Below are positions 45,440 through 57,351 of a stretch of 64,000 nt of DNA, one piece after another (within the stretch, counting starts at the first letter, position 1; every line of letters begins with the position of its first letter). Origin of the DNA: Sipunculus nudus. Lineage: Eukaryota > Annelida > Sipuncula > Golfingiida > Sipunculidae. The notes under the pieces were generated by a model. That model was not told where the DNA came from. It was given only the letters and a program-made list of their open reading frames with translations, and did no database searches. Made by a program: the position numbers and the translations under genes. Location of the stretch: NCBI GenBank assembly GCA_026874595.1, contig CM049313.1, forward strand, positions 10,911,508 to 10,975,507. Direction: 5' to 3'.

Positions 45440-46080
45440 TACTAGTTTCTCAAAACCACTTATGGTGGCTGCCATTTTGCATACCCACTAAAACCTGGAT
45501 GTCACATGTCACAAGTTGAAATTATTTGTATACTACAATGTACAGAATGACGAAATATATTAGTTCAGCAAGTGTTTGTGATTCAGGAATACATGTTTGG
45601 GGTAGGTGCACACAACTGGAGGTTCCACTGCGTGTGTACTCCATACATGTGTATAGATCTCCATACATTCATACAATTTACAGTGAATGTTATTTATGTA
45701 GCATGAGTATGTGAAGAATAAAATGTTGTCTATCTACAGTTCTTCAGAAACCAGTGCATGTAGTTCAATACAATGTGTGGTGGCCTTGCTGGGTGATGGA
45801 CCTTTATATACAGTTCAGTTAGGTCAGTTAACATCTCTTCTCAAATAAGACATCTCAGTCTCACATCTTCCTATATATGTGTATGCGTCTGTCAGTGTGT
45901 ATGTGTGGCATAAAGAGTAAGAATCTGGGAAGATTATTGATCTTCTCAGACAAATTTGAGTTCTCATTATTCACTGGAAATATTGGAGAACTTATTCTCC
46001 TTTGGACAAACAGGTATTCTCATTTTCTAGGACTTATTCACTCTTCCAAGCAGACACTGTAATTTACATTCCTACTGAGA
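45440..46080. other. non-coding stretch, nothing recognised
   Basis: No gene was recognised. From about 45950 the sequence holds palindromic words such as GGAGAACTTATTCTCC that lead into the array at 46084. Confidence 0.4.
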
Positions 46081-46083
46081 GGT

Positions 46084-46232
46084 TGGAGTTTGTATTCTTC
46101 CTTGAACAAATTGGAATTTGTATTCATCCTGGAACAAATTGGAATAAGTATTCTTCCAAGAACAAATTGGAGTTAGTATTCTACCTTGAAAAATTGGAAT
46201 TAGTATTCTTCCTGGAACAAATTGGATTTGCA
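46084..46232. repeat. 33-bp tandem repeat with GAATNNNNATTC hairpin words
   Basis: About 4.5 units follow the pattern TTGGAATTAGTATTCTTCCT then GGAACAAA. Each unit contains an inverted word GAAT-4-ATTC (GAATTTGTATTC, GAATAAGTATTC, GAATTAGTATTC). An open frame across it is a consequence of the 33-bp period. Confidence 0.85.
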
Positions 46233-46239
46233 TTCAGCT

Positions 46240-49200
46240 CTGGACAAGTAAATTTGTACTATTATAGGGATCAAAGGGCATTCTCATTCCTCACAGGTTG
46301 AACAAGAATTACAAGATTCAGTGTTAAAGCAATTTTTGTTCTTCTTGGGGTAAATGAGGATTCTCCATTGGAAATTTTATATTCTGTTTCTCACATCTTG
46401 AAATAAATATGTTGAACAGTATATATAAACTAGTACAAATTTATCTTGTATATGTGAAAAGAATGCTGGTAAAAAATTCTGGTGTGTTTCGGTTAGGGCT
46501 GTATATTGATAGGTATCCACTTGCCCCATGGTGGTAAGGCAACCTAAAGTTGGCTCTTTCTTGCCTGACTCGGCATGTAGGTCCAACATAACCTTTACTC
46601 AAGGCCTGAATCTGAATTAATCTTCAGTAAGCCATTTCTTTTTTGGATTGAATCATTTTGTTATACCTCTATCTTGAATTACCTGTATGTTTATCTGTGA
46701 AAATACAAAAGAGAAATATTATAAACAAATATTTGAACCTGTTTATTGTTGTGAAATACACTTTGTGTGTTTGTGGCTGTGATAACTGAATCGTAGGTCA
46801 AGTAAAAATTTATGTTTGCAAGTAGAAGCTAGATGTTACTTTTTAAAGTTAATGTCAAGCCCTGACTGGTAACTGATTATCCCCGGAATCTACAGGTAGA
46901 GGTTTACTGCTCATCTTGTATTTACATGGTGAGACACAGAAACATTAAATGTACCAGCACCACTACTCGTGCATATCACCAATTGTTTGCCAGAGTCATG
47001 AGTCCTTTTAGTTTAGTCAGTGTGTGTCGGCATAAATGATAAATTGATTTTTAGTCAATGGATGTAGTGGATCAGAACCGGTTGTCTCAGTATCTGTGGT
47101 AACTAGTATGAAGATATAGAGTACGGACAAGGGGTGGTAGAGACTAAACAATTCAATATGAGAGCTCTTGTTTGCCATGTCACATCACCCAGAATTGACA
47201 GATTGCACAAATGAACATTTGGGTGGCACAGGGTTACACAAGATAAGATAAGCACATGCAGGGCTTGTTATCTCAAACTAAATGACAGTCAAAATACAGC
47301 TTTAGGTTATATAATCTCAAAAATATTAGAAAAAATTTTTTAAATATATAAAATCTAAAAAAATATTTAATCTCTAGTTCCGATAAAAGGGTACATTCCC
47401 TTCTCAGCTTGTAAATTGTTGTGGAGAGTAGTCAGTCCCTCGCAATGAAGCCCTGTATCAGCAGTGAAGCCTCTGGAGGAGTCTGGCCACCTCAAGGTCT
47501 TAATGGGTTCAGCAGGCCGATCCATGTCACTTAATAAATGCACTTGGAAAGTGGGTTTCAATCACCGTTTGTGTGTCTATCATATTTACTGGTAAATAAA
47601 ATTTATCATAGTTTTCATGTGTTATGTTTCCAGATATAAAATAGGAGAATACTTGGAAGAAAATGTAAATATTGACTGATAGCTTATAACTGTAATGCTA
47701 AGGAACATTTGGTTCTTAAGTGATTTTTTTCTCAGTGTTTAACTGTATGCAGTATAATTTTAACGCATTTTAAATGTCTGTTAAACCATGATGCATGTGG
47801 TCTGTGGTAATTGTAGAATACATAAAGATCTGTATATTTAAATGTTTTCTGTACATGATGACAGTTTGGAAATAACAGGGTCAGTGGTGAGAAAGTTGAA
47901 TCTCTCCTTATAGAAAAAAGGCTCAGTGGCCGTGCTTTATCATGTTGTGTGTCATTTGTTTGGGTTTTTTTTTCCGAGCACATAATTTGGAGTGTAATAT
48001 GTTGTTCCAGGTATGCTTAAAAAACGGTGTTTTATCATATGGTATGTAATTTATGTGAGGAAGTACAAAGCCATTATGTTACAGTTTCGTGTTATTTAAT
48101 GCCTAAGCCGTGGGCCATACACATTACCAGTTGTGTTCTGTTTGTGTGCACGTTTATATTTGTGGGATCCATGCAGTCCTGGTATGTTTTCACATATATA
48201 CAGCTGAGGAAGAAGTTGAGCTCACTGTGTGTAGTTACAAATTGGTACCACTGGTACATAATTAAAGGCCTTAATTGACAGTCACCAGCTTATATTTATG
48301 ATATTTTGCAACCTTATTCACTTATCATCAGCCATATCATATGATTTGTAAAATGTAATCAGTTACTGTGCATCAACTGAACATTCTTAATCATATGTTA
48401 AAGAACTGGTTCTTGTTGATGCAGGTGACATGGGTATGGATATATGGACATTGCATGGATGGAAAAAATGCATAAAAACATGGGCATAAAATTGTGCATT
48501 AAGAATACTTTTCATAGGGTTTATTACGACTATAAAAGTGAAATTCATTACTTATTATATCTCTTTTGAAAGGCTGGTAAATATAGGGTTCAAGCCACAG
48601 GATAATATTTGTTATATAAACACTAACCTTTGAGCTTATTAAAAATGCATGATGTACGCAGATCATAAGTTTTGACCTTTGACCTTTTGTCATAGTGATT
48701 GCTTGGCAACTGCACAACACCTGACATGTGGGAGGAATGATTACTGGGCAATAATCGTTATCTCTGAAACCAGAAGCACACCTTACAAACTGTTACAGAA
48801 ATGGAAATGAATAAATATCTGAAAGAACTGTTCATTTTCAGAACATTTCATTCTCATTGGTGATTAACAAGGTCTCTTCTCACATGTATTTAGAAGCTGC
48901 TGATTAACTAGTGTCATGTTTCTGCCTTATGTTAGGTCTTTAGTCCAACTCTCAGTTTACTGTTGAACTGTGTTATGATATTTAAATTTTAGAGAATAAT
49001 AGCCAAACTTAAATAGACACCCTTGATGGAAATAGTGGTAATATTGTTTTAAATAATATTACATGATTATGCATCAGCTAAAATGTGAGAGTTTTCTATT
49101 AGAAAGGTTGATGCCTTTAATACGTAAAACTGTATGTTGTAAAGGTCATCTATAGAAATAGTCTTTAAGTGAGTGACGCCGTATTTGATTCGTTGCCAAT

Positions 49201-49340
49201 GGATTGCAGAGCATAAAGTGAATGGACTCGCTATGTAGTGTTATGGTGTTATGCTAAGGTATGTCTCTTTGATATGATGTGTACACTGATGGATAACGTT
49301 TTACCTGTATATGCAAAATCTCCTTGGTTACATATGTTTA
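46240..49340. other. long non-coding stretch, nothing recognised
   Basis: No gene, element end or strong promoter-like cluster was found. TTGACCTTTGACCTTTTG at about 48672 is a reversed nuclear-receptor DR1-like word and may be a small repeat fragment. Confidence 0.45.
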
Positions 49341-49345
49341 CTGCT

Positions 49346-50125
49346 ACCAGGTAAATATTCATGTACAGCAAGGTGGTACTATCAGGTAAATAGATTTAGT
49401 CAGTCAGAATCAAAATCAGGTATATAAAGATTACATAGATGGTATCATTAATAACATTAGGTAAATAAGATGCAGATAGCTTACACCTTTATCAGGTAAA
49501 TAGATACAGCCAGGAGGTACCCTCATCAGGTAATAAAATTCATCCAGGAGGTACCATCATCAGGTAAATTATTTCAGTCAGGTGGTACCAATTAACAGGT
49601 GAATAAATACAGCCAGGAGGTACCCTCACCAGGTAAATAAAATGCAGATAGCTTACACCTTTATCAGGTAAATAGGTACAGCCAGGTGGTACCACAATCC
49701 AGTAAATAAATACAGCCAAATGGTACCATCATCAGGTAAATAGATACAGCCAGGAGGTACCCTCATCAGGTAAATAAATACAGCCAGGTGGCACCATCAT
49801 AAGGTAAATAAATACAGCCATGAGGTACCATCATCAGGTAAATAGATACAGCTAGGTGGTACCATCATCAGGTAATAAATTCATCCAGGAGGTACCCTCA
49901 TCAGGTAAATAAATACAGCCAGGTGGCACCATAATAAGATAAATAAATACAGCCAGGTGGTACCATCATCAGGTAAATAGATACAGCTGGGTGGTACCAT
50001 TATCAGGTAATAAAATTCATCCAGGAGGTACCATCATCAGGTAAATTATTTCAGTCAGGTGGTACCAATTAACAGGTGAATAATTCCAGTCAGGTGGTAG
50101 CATCATCAGGTATAAAGATGTCACC
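49346..50125 (+). repeat. minisatellite, about 20 units of 35-40 bp
   Basis: The unit is CAGGTAAATAAATACAGCCA followed by GGTGGTACCATCAT. Copies vary in AGG/GTGG before TACC and some are longer (GCAGATAGCTTACACCTTTA). Almost every unit carries CAGGTAAAT, identical to a vertebrate-type 5' splice site, so the array is a run of potential donors. Variable units without unique spacers exclude a CRISPR array. Confidence 0.92.
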
Positions 50126-50129
50126 AAGA

Positions 50130-50945
50130 AATTGTTTCTTCAAAAGATGTTCATAAATAATTGATACACATTATGGAGGTCTACAGGTCGATTTGCTTAA
50201 ACTTTATTATATAAAATTCAACAGTCTAAGAATGGACAGTGTCCTCCTAATATTGTACATACGTCGATGGTGAGACACAACCTGCAACAGAACCCCCTTT
50301 TTATGTACAGCAGTTATACAAGTTGTGGAACTGTTGTGATTCTCCTTGATAAATAAATCAGAAATAAGGAAGGTAAATTTCTGTAAATAAATGGATGTCA
50401 CACATGTGGCTGTCACAAATACCTGTAGGTGAGATGGGCTTTTCTGCTGGTAGCTTTAACACTGCAATATAAAGAAACTGTTTTTTGAGATATATGAGTT
50501 TATAAAGTAGTCTTCTGTGTGAAACAGGACAGATATTTGGCAAAAATTTGCTTGTGTGGGAAAAAATATTGATCATATGAATTGCTTGCCAGGCAAAATA
50601 AGTGTTATCTGAACTGATTGCCAAGTCACAAAGCTGAACGTGATCTGGTCACGGATTCACAGGATAACATAGTTCCTGTGCCAAATATCATGAACTTTAA
50701 AACAAACAATGTGTGGTTATTTATTTGACATTGGTTATCTGTATTATCAGTGCTGTTGAGCATCCTTAATCAAAAAGGTGATTATTAATGATTCTTATCA
50801 CTTTTGGATTATTAGGAATGTAGCAACTGTGAAAATGCATCGCCAGAACAAAGTGTTATTAGATAAACTGCTTTGTTACTTAAAAAATTGTATGAGGGTT
50901 TCATTTGAAAATGTGCCAATGATGTGCTGAAGTGACAGTGGTGGT
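50130..50945. other. non-coding stretch, nothing recognised
   Basis: Two overlapping minus-strand frames (50207-50416 and 50358-50624) are short and not convincing. Confidence 0.4.
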
Positions 50946-50950
50946 GGGAG

Positions 50951-52545
50951 TTTTTAGCTCAGCTGACTGTAAGTCATCTGAGCTTTAGCAAACACTCTTT
51001 GTCGGTCGTCCGTCCGGCCGTCCTGGCGTCCTGGGGTCTGTCTGTTAACAGGGCACAAATCATAACCACTGGACCTAGAATCTTCTAACTTTATATCCAG
51101 AGAGGTCCATGAAAAATCTCCTTGGAAACCTAGAATTAGGTCTCTGTTACCCATATTCTTTGAGCTATGGGGCTCCGAAGTACCCCCCAGAAAAATAAAA
51201 AAAATTTGATACAAAAGCTCAAGTATCTGAAGAACTAATGCGTTGATCACCATGATTTTTTGCATGGATATTGATCATGGAGTGTTTCATCAGTTTCTGC
51301 AGACTGGTGATGCCACCTGTATTTTTTTTATTTTTACGATTTTTTTTTCTCTATTTTTGAGACCTCCAAAAAATGCCATCAACTGTTAACAGGGCACAAA
51401 TCATAACCGGTGGACCTGGAATCTTCTCACTGTACATCCAGAGAGGTCCATGAAAAGTCTTCTTGGAAACCTTGAATTATGTCTCTGTTACCCATATTCT
51501 TACAGCTATGGGGCTCTGAAGTACCCCCCAAAATAATGAAAAATTTGATACAAAAGCTCAAGTATCTGAACAACTAATGCATTGATCACCATGTTTCTTA
51601 GCATGGATATTGATCATGGAGTGTTTTATCAGTTTCTGCAGACTGGCGGCGCCACCTGTATTTTTTCGAATTTTTACGATTTTTTTTTCTCTATTTTTGA
51701 GCTCTCTAAAGAAGTGGTCATCTGTTAACAGGGCACAAATCATAACCGCTGGACTTAAAATCATCTGTCTCAACATGCAGGGAGGCCCATGAAAAGTCTC
51801 CTTGGAAACCTGGAATTGGGTCTCTGGTACCCATATTCTTCAAGCTATTGGGCTCCGAAGAACCCTCCAGAATAATGAAAAATTTGGTACAAAATCTTAA
51901 GTATCTCTACAACTAATGCATTGATCACCATGATTTTTTTGCATGGATATTCATCATGGAGTTTTTCATCAGTTTCTGCAGACTGGTGGCGCCACCTGTA
52001 TTTTTTCGAATTTTATGATTTTTGTTTCTCTATTTTTGAGCTCTCCAAAAAAGTGGTCATCTGTTAACAGGGCACAAATCATAAACATTGGACCTGGAAT
52101 CTTCTAACCTAAAATCCAGATAGGTCTATGAAAATCTCCTTGGAAACGTGTATTTAGGTCTACCTAGGTTACCCATATTTTCTGAGCTATGGGGCTTATA
52201 AATATAAGTACCCCTCAGAATAATTGAAAATTTGATACCAAAGTAGGGCACAAATCAAGTTCCTCAGGTTCTCCCCAAAAAACCTGAAATTGGGTCACAG
52301 TGAACTAGTTTTTGGGGTATGTTTGAGCACCCTAGAAATAATGCAAAATACACACAAATTGCCAGATTCCTCATGAAAGGCCGGTTGGTTTGTCATCAGA
52401 TTTGTTGTGCTTATGGGTCTTGATGAACTTAAGCTAATGTGCATGAACAATGATGCCACCTACATTACCTTGATTAGTTGTCTGTGCAAGGACATATTGT
52501 CAACATGTCAGTCGGCTGAGCGTCATGACCCATGGGTCACTTGTT
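50951..52545 (+). mobile_element. R3 tandem-repeat transposon, copy 2
   Basis: It starts TTTTTAGCTCAGCTGACT, whose AGCTCAGCTGACT pairs with AGTCATCTGAGCT at about 50972-50984 to form a hairpin. It continues with GTCGTCCGTCCGGCCGTCC and ends GGCTGAGCGTCATGACCC, ATGGGTCACTTGTT. The interior is about 3.5 tandem units of about 340 bp, starting with CTGTTAACAGGGCACAAATC at 51041, 51382, 51720 and 52060. There is no coding capacity. Confidence 0.8.
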
Positions 52546-52549
52546 AGAA

Positions 52550-53510
52550 AGTGTAAAGATTGGTTTTGAGTGAGTATGTGTGCTTTGTATGTTATTTTTA
52601 GTTTTAATGTTATCATTGTGTCAGCACTGTGAGTTTCATTAAGATCTGCCACTATGAAGGAACTATTAATTTTCGTTTATTATTTTCCTGTCACAGCTAA
52701 CAAGGTTTGAGGAAATGTGGTTTTCTATTCAAGGAAGTTATGTATTAGTCTTATGTGGTTTTGATGGGTATCACTTTACATTGGGTATAAATGTATAAAA
52801 TGGTTAATTGTTTATGGAAAACAGGGGTATAAAAATAATCACAAGCAGGGATCAAAGATCACTGGCTTAGTATTTTAAATATCAACATTCTTGGATTCAC
52901 ATGAAAATATCAGCTGCTACAGAGAACATTAATATAATGATACTGGTAAGCTGTCTCTGTTTACATCCATGTTAACACTTGATTTGCAACTCGCAACATA
53001 ATATTTTGCCATGCATATTAACATGTATAGGTACCTATGTAAACATTTATGATGAAATCTGCTACGTATTGTTTCATTTTCTGTAAGCATGATACATTTA
53101 TACCAAGGGGTATTCTATTTATGAAATCTATGACTCCAGTAGCCTAAACAGTTGGGGATCGAAACTTGGTAAAAGGGCACAAAATGAAACTTTTTTACTC
53201 AAAATGAATGAGGATTGGTACAAAAACTTAGTTACCAGACCCAGAGAATTTCACTTGACCCCTTATTATTTGGTTACATCAAGCCCCAATGAATGAAAAA
53301 CTTTTACCAATGACATCAGGTCTTGTGCCAATGACGATTTGCCAGACCCCAAAGAATTCTACCCAAGATTTTGCTGGACACTATTTTGCTGTGTTTAAGT
53401 TCAGTGGTTGTTGAGTTCACTTAGTGAGACATACGACTTAAACACATGCATGAGCTCTCACACTGAGGCTGCGTCAGCGACTATTGATGTTGTTATTTAC
53501 CTCCTTTTTT
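52550..53510. other. non-coding stretch, nothing recognised
   Basis: No element or exon was recognised until the acceptor at 53511-53513. Confidence 0.4.
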
Positions 53511-53513
53511 CAG

Positions 53514-53603
53514 TGAGTTGAGTTAAATCTACATGGATCTGGCTCTGTTGTGGAGGTAACCGGGTCACGATGAAGCCATGTTGGAAGAAAGATAAACCAC
53601 CAG
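53514..53603 (+). CDS. candidate alternative start exon (MKPCWKKDKPP...), unrecognised
   Basis: A strong acceptor (ACCTCCTTTTTTCAG) precedes the exon and CCACCAG|GTGAGTG, an excellent donor, ends it. Coding starts at ATG 53570-53572 after an in-frame TGA near the exon start, and gives MKPCWKKDKPP plus one carried base (phase 1). A small upstream ORF (MDLALLWR, stop) starts near 53532. The phase agrees with the 6-nt microexon at 57345 and with the exon at 63530. The upstream acceptor implies a further 5' non-coding exon, or an alternative start within a longer gene. Lys/Pro-rich; no family recognised. Confidence 0.45.
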
Positions 53604-53897
53604 GTGAGTGAATATGTCACACTTTTGAATGTTGAACATGATTCATGTAGAGGAAGATATTGAAATTCCATTTACCTTTCAGTTTCAGTGGGAAACTAAA
53701 AAATATAGGGGAGTATATATAAATTCAAATTATACACAACCTTCCAAATTAAATTCACCTCACCAACCAGAGGGTAACAAAATAGAACTATGACGTAAGG
53801 TATTACACTTGTAAATTCTAAGAAATCAGATTCCCATAAATCACAAAAATCAGAGTATTTTCCATAAAGAGAAGGCTCTAAGGAAAACGGGATATGG

Positions 53898-54052
53898 CAG
53901 GGTGGTCTTGGGGTAGAGCATGGGGCTCAAAGCTAGTAGATCATGAGTTTGAATCTCAGCAGAAGGGCGGTTTGATTATTCACAGTCGGCCCCACACGCA
54001 GGGTGAATACTCGTTTATCTCCACCAGAAATATCTACAAAAAATTTCAAGCA
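53898..54052 (+). mobile_element. tRNA-derived SINE (short)
   Basis: The A-box-like TGGTCTTGGGGTAGAGCAT and B-box-like GAGTTTGAATCTC are in tRNA spacing, followed by CACAGTCGGCCCCAC, which also occurs in the SINE at 61992. GGATATGG flanks both sides (53890-53897 and 54053-54060), a possible short target duplication. Confidence 0.7.
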
Positions 54053-54060
54053 GGATATGG

Positions 54061-57000
54061 AATTAAGAACATTAGGTAAATTCAGGTCTCAAACCTGCTT
54101 ACATTATTGAAGATTCCCCTTCATATTCAAAATGCCTAAAAATCATGAGAATGATTTTGTTGTTCTCAGAGGAATCAGCAGTATCTGGGAAGTTTCTGTA
54201 AAGAGGAAATTATCATTTACTTGCATGCTTGTTTGGGAATACATAAAGTACAATGGGGGGGGGGGGGCCTTACAGGTGTCGATTTCTACAGGATCACGGG
54301 TTCTGGTTCTTAACAAAACACAGGTAACTTTATTAGGCTTTAATAAAAGGCAGAATTTGTACCTGTGGGACCTTGTAAATTTTAAGCCTTACTTTGTGGC
54401 TTACTTTAATGGGCCCTGCAGGTAAAATTAATTGTGAAAGTGAAAGAAAAAACTTCACCAGAATATATTTATATGCAGGTCACAATTTAGTGAGAATGTA
54501 AAACTGCTATTAGGCTCATGAAATAAGTGTGTTCAAATGTTACAGGTATAAAACAGGGGTGTTTGCAAACACTTAATACAGGTACCACAGATCAATATTT
54601 GAAATTTAAAAAAATTTGAGAGGGGACAACTTACAACATGTGTACTATTTGTTTACTCTGCTGCAGTTTTAAAAATTAAATGAATCTTGACACTCTTTTT
54701 CCATGGAGGATGTTAAGGTGGCATTCCATGTATGTGTATGCAGTATGCTATATGCAGTATGTATGTGTTTTCCACTGGGAATGGCATACATTATTATTTT
54801 CTCTAGGATTGATTTCATCAGTGCATACGTCATTCATATGCATACATATATATACTTATGAATTTAGCGCATTTCGATCACTCACTGTAGCGATTAAAAT
54901 TGCATATGCATGGTAACATATGGGGAATTTCCAAACTTTGAGGTTGTTTGATAGGGTATAACTCCATTAGTAACTTCTCTACTAATACAGCTCTATACTA
55001 CAGACCCAGCTTTGCTGGTTACATAATGCATACACATGCATATTAATGGAATTACAGGCATTCATTTTCGAGCTGCATATGCATCTATATGGCATGCTAT
55101 CTTTAAACAGAGAGGAACACACCTGAATCCTAGGATTTTACATCTAGGGTAAATGAATCTAGGTTCCAATTATTCTCTAAGTTTAATCACAAGCTGACCT
55201 TAAAGCCTCATCTTAAAAGTCTGCTTATTATTGAGCTTGACTAGATCTATGTTTAAAACTTGGGTGATACTGGGTTGATAATAATAACTTAGGCAAGATT
55301 ATAATCCTGGGTTGGTTTGTGATGGATTTCTAATGTCATTGGCAAGATCAGGGGTGTCAAATGTCTTATCAAGATCACAAATGCAGTTTCAATCATATGA
55401 TGAATTTTAAATTTGTCTAGATTTACAGTCTCTGCTCTGGCTTGTATTTTATGTTGATAAATTGAAAAAAAATTGTCAAACAAGGCTTATAATTGCTTAT
55501 TTCCTGGTGTTAGATAGTATGATTGTTTTATGTTATTATTTTCATGTGATTGACATGTAAATATTGTGGCTTTTAAATTACTCTCTAACAAAAATAATTT
55601 TTGCCTTTCATTTGTTCTGTTTATGTCACCATGTTTTGCATGTGCAATGTATGTGTGCTTTTAATAATTAGTGTTGTAAGAATGGAGTTATTACGAAATG
55701 GAGTGTCTGCCTTGTGAAAACTTGTCAGACTGTGTTTGCCATTTCCGTGGCATTGTCAGGTTTCTTATAGACTATAAATCTGTTCATGTCTGGCCACTGA
55801 AACCCACCCACTTCCCTTAAGTGCTTTACAATTCACAATACCACTAGTGCTTTACTGAGAATTGGCAGTTTGGATTTTAGTCAATGTCACACTTGTCAGT
55901 TTTCTGTGTGACAAAGTTTATTTCTTTGCTACAAGTTTTCTTTGACACAGATGTATAAAATGCTTGTACCCTCCTAAAAATGACATCATTATGTTAATGA
56001 CACAAATTTATGTGAGAAAAGTGCACCAAAAAGTCCATGGCCGCTCGTGGCCTGAGTTTTAAGCTAAGATTCCTTAAATACGGAATGCAGCATATGGAAT
56101 GCGGAATAAGAGTTGAGAAAACTCATATGTGCTGGCACAGCAGCATGCATGTTTTTTATGTGTCGCCCCTGGATACCATGCAGAACCAGCAAAAATCACT
56201 AGATGGAGCGATTCCCTTGACCAGATACGCATTCTGCATGCTGACTCCACACATAAGGAATATCACCTTATTTATGTAGTCAATACTGAGATACGGGGCC
56301 ATTAAGCTGGTGCTTTTCAAACCCAAGTTTCCTTTGGACTATGGGGATGGTTAAATGGGACAGTTATTTATACATTGTCTATTCTTCAGTTTCCTTCAAA
56401 TCGCTCACGTTGCATCCTTCCTCTGATCTTGGTTATGACTCAGGAGCTGTTTTGTCAAATTACAGTTAATCGTTCTTGTTTTTGCAATGAGATAACAAAG
56501 CCAGACTTTGGTATGAAACCAGAGAGGTTTTGCAGTATCCTGCTACCTCAGAAGAAATCCCCAAAAAGGATTCATTATCTAACGTTCTGATGTTGTTACT
56601 TTCTGAAACATTTGATCTTGTTTCTCTTAACATGAATGTTTCAGCCAGCCTCTTTCATCCTAAGCATCTTGCATCTTCAAGGGTTTAAGTGCTTTCAGTA
56701 TGGTGAGTTAGCATTACCAACATCTCACTTGCTTAATCTCCAAGTTGCTCCATAAGATATGGATAATGTTAAAGGACAAACTCTGATGGTAAAATTGTTT
56801 CACTGAGGCTCCGTGGGGTCTCAAGCCCTAAAAATGATTCTAATGCAAACTGGTTTTAATACATTTTTCCCGATGTTATAAAATCAAACCAGTTTCAAAA
56901 CATTTTTGTGCTTTCATATGGGCATTAGTTTAAAAAGGTAAAGAGGATGACCCTTGACACTGTGACAGTCTATCCTCATGGCCTGCAGTCACATGAAGTT

Positions 57001-57344
57001 TCTCACTCTCTGTTTAGAGAACATATAAGGAAGGAATAATTATATCACACCTCTTGTCATAAGGTTTTGTCATCATCATTTAGCAGATAGTGAGCCCAAG
57101 AGGCCATGCACTGTAGTTAAAAATCCCCAAATTATAATATGCCACTTTAATTGACGTGCCTTTCTTCAACCTCATTAAGTTAACAGTGCCAGCTGAAGCC
57201 CATGGACCAAACTGAAAAAAAAAATCCATATCGCAATAGCTCCATACTTTGTCACAACCAAATTAACAGCTTATTTAAATCAGAATCATTGATACCTTAT
57301 TTTAACATTTATTAATTTGCTGCTTTTATTTTCTATCTTTTCAG
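54061..57344. other. non-coding stretch; would be intron 5' of the microexon
   Basis: A G-run occurs at about 54256-54267. The frame at 54132-54425 spans that G-run and is not trusted. A splice-acceptor-like TTGTCTATTCTTCAG at about 56390 opens short frames in two phases, but no donor was found. Confidence 0.4.
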
Positions 57345-57350
57345 CTGAGG
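57345..57350 (+). CDS. candidate 6-nt microexon (CTGAGG)
   Basis: A strong acceptor (TTCTATCTTTTCAG) is followed by only six bases and then a consensus donor (GTAAGT). Inserted between the 53514 exon and the 63530 exon it adds Ala-Glu (GCT GAG) and preserves phase 1; skipping it also keeps the frame. The presence of both signals six bases apart is direct; use as an exon is inference. Animal microexons of 3-15 nt are known, often neural. Confidence 0.4.
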
Positions 57351-57351
57351 G

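Noticed and set aside
46002-46301. 99-codon frame with repeated LELVFFLEQI-like residues
   Set aside because: The repetition simply reflects the 33-bp tandem period.
49346-50125. Regularly spaced repeats that might suggest a CRISPR array
   Set aside because: Units are contiguous and degenerate with no unique spacers, no cas genes are present, and the DNA is eukaryotic. It is a minisatellite.
54132-54425. 97-codon frame ending at GCAG|GTAAAA
   Set aside because: It depends on reading through a G homopolymer (GGGG residues), and the acceptor upstream is poor.
56375-56590. Frame following an acceptor-like TCTATTCTTCAG
   Set aside because: Two phases are open for a short distance but no donor or polyadenylation signal supports an exon.
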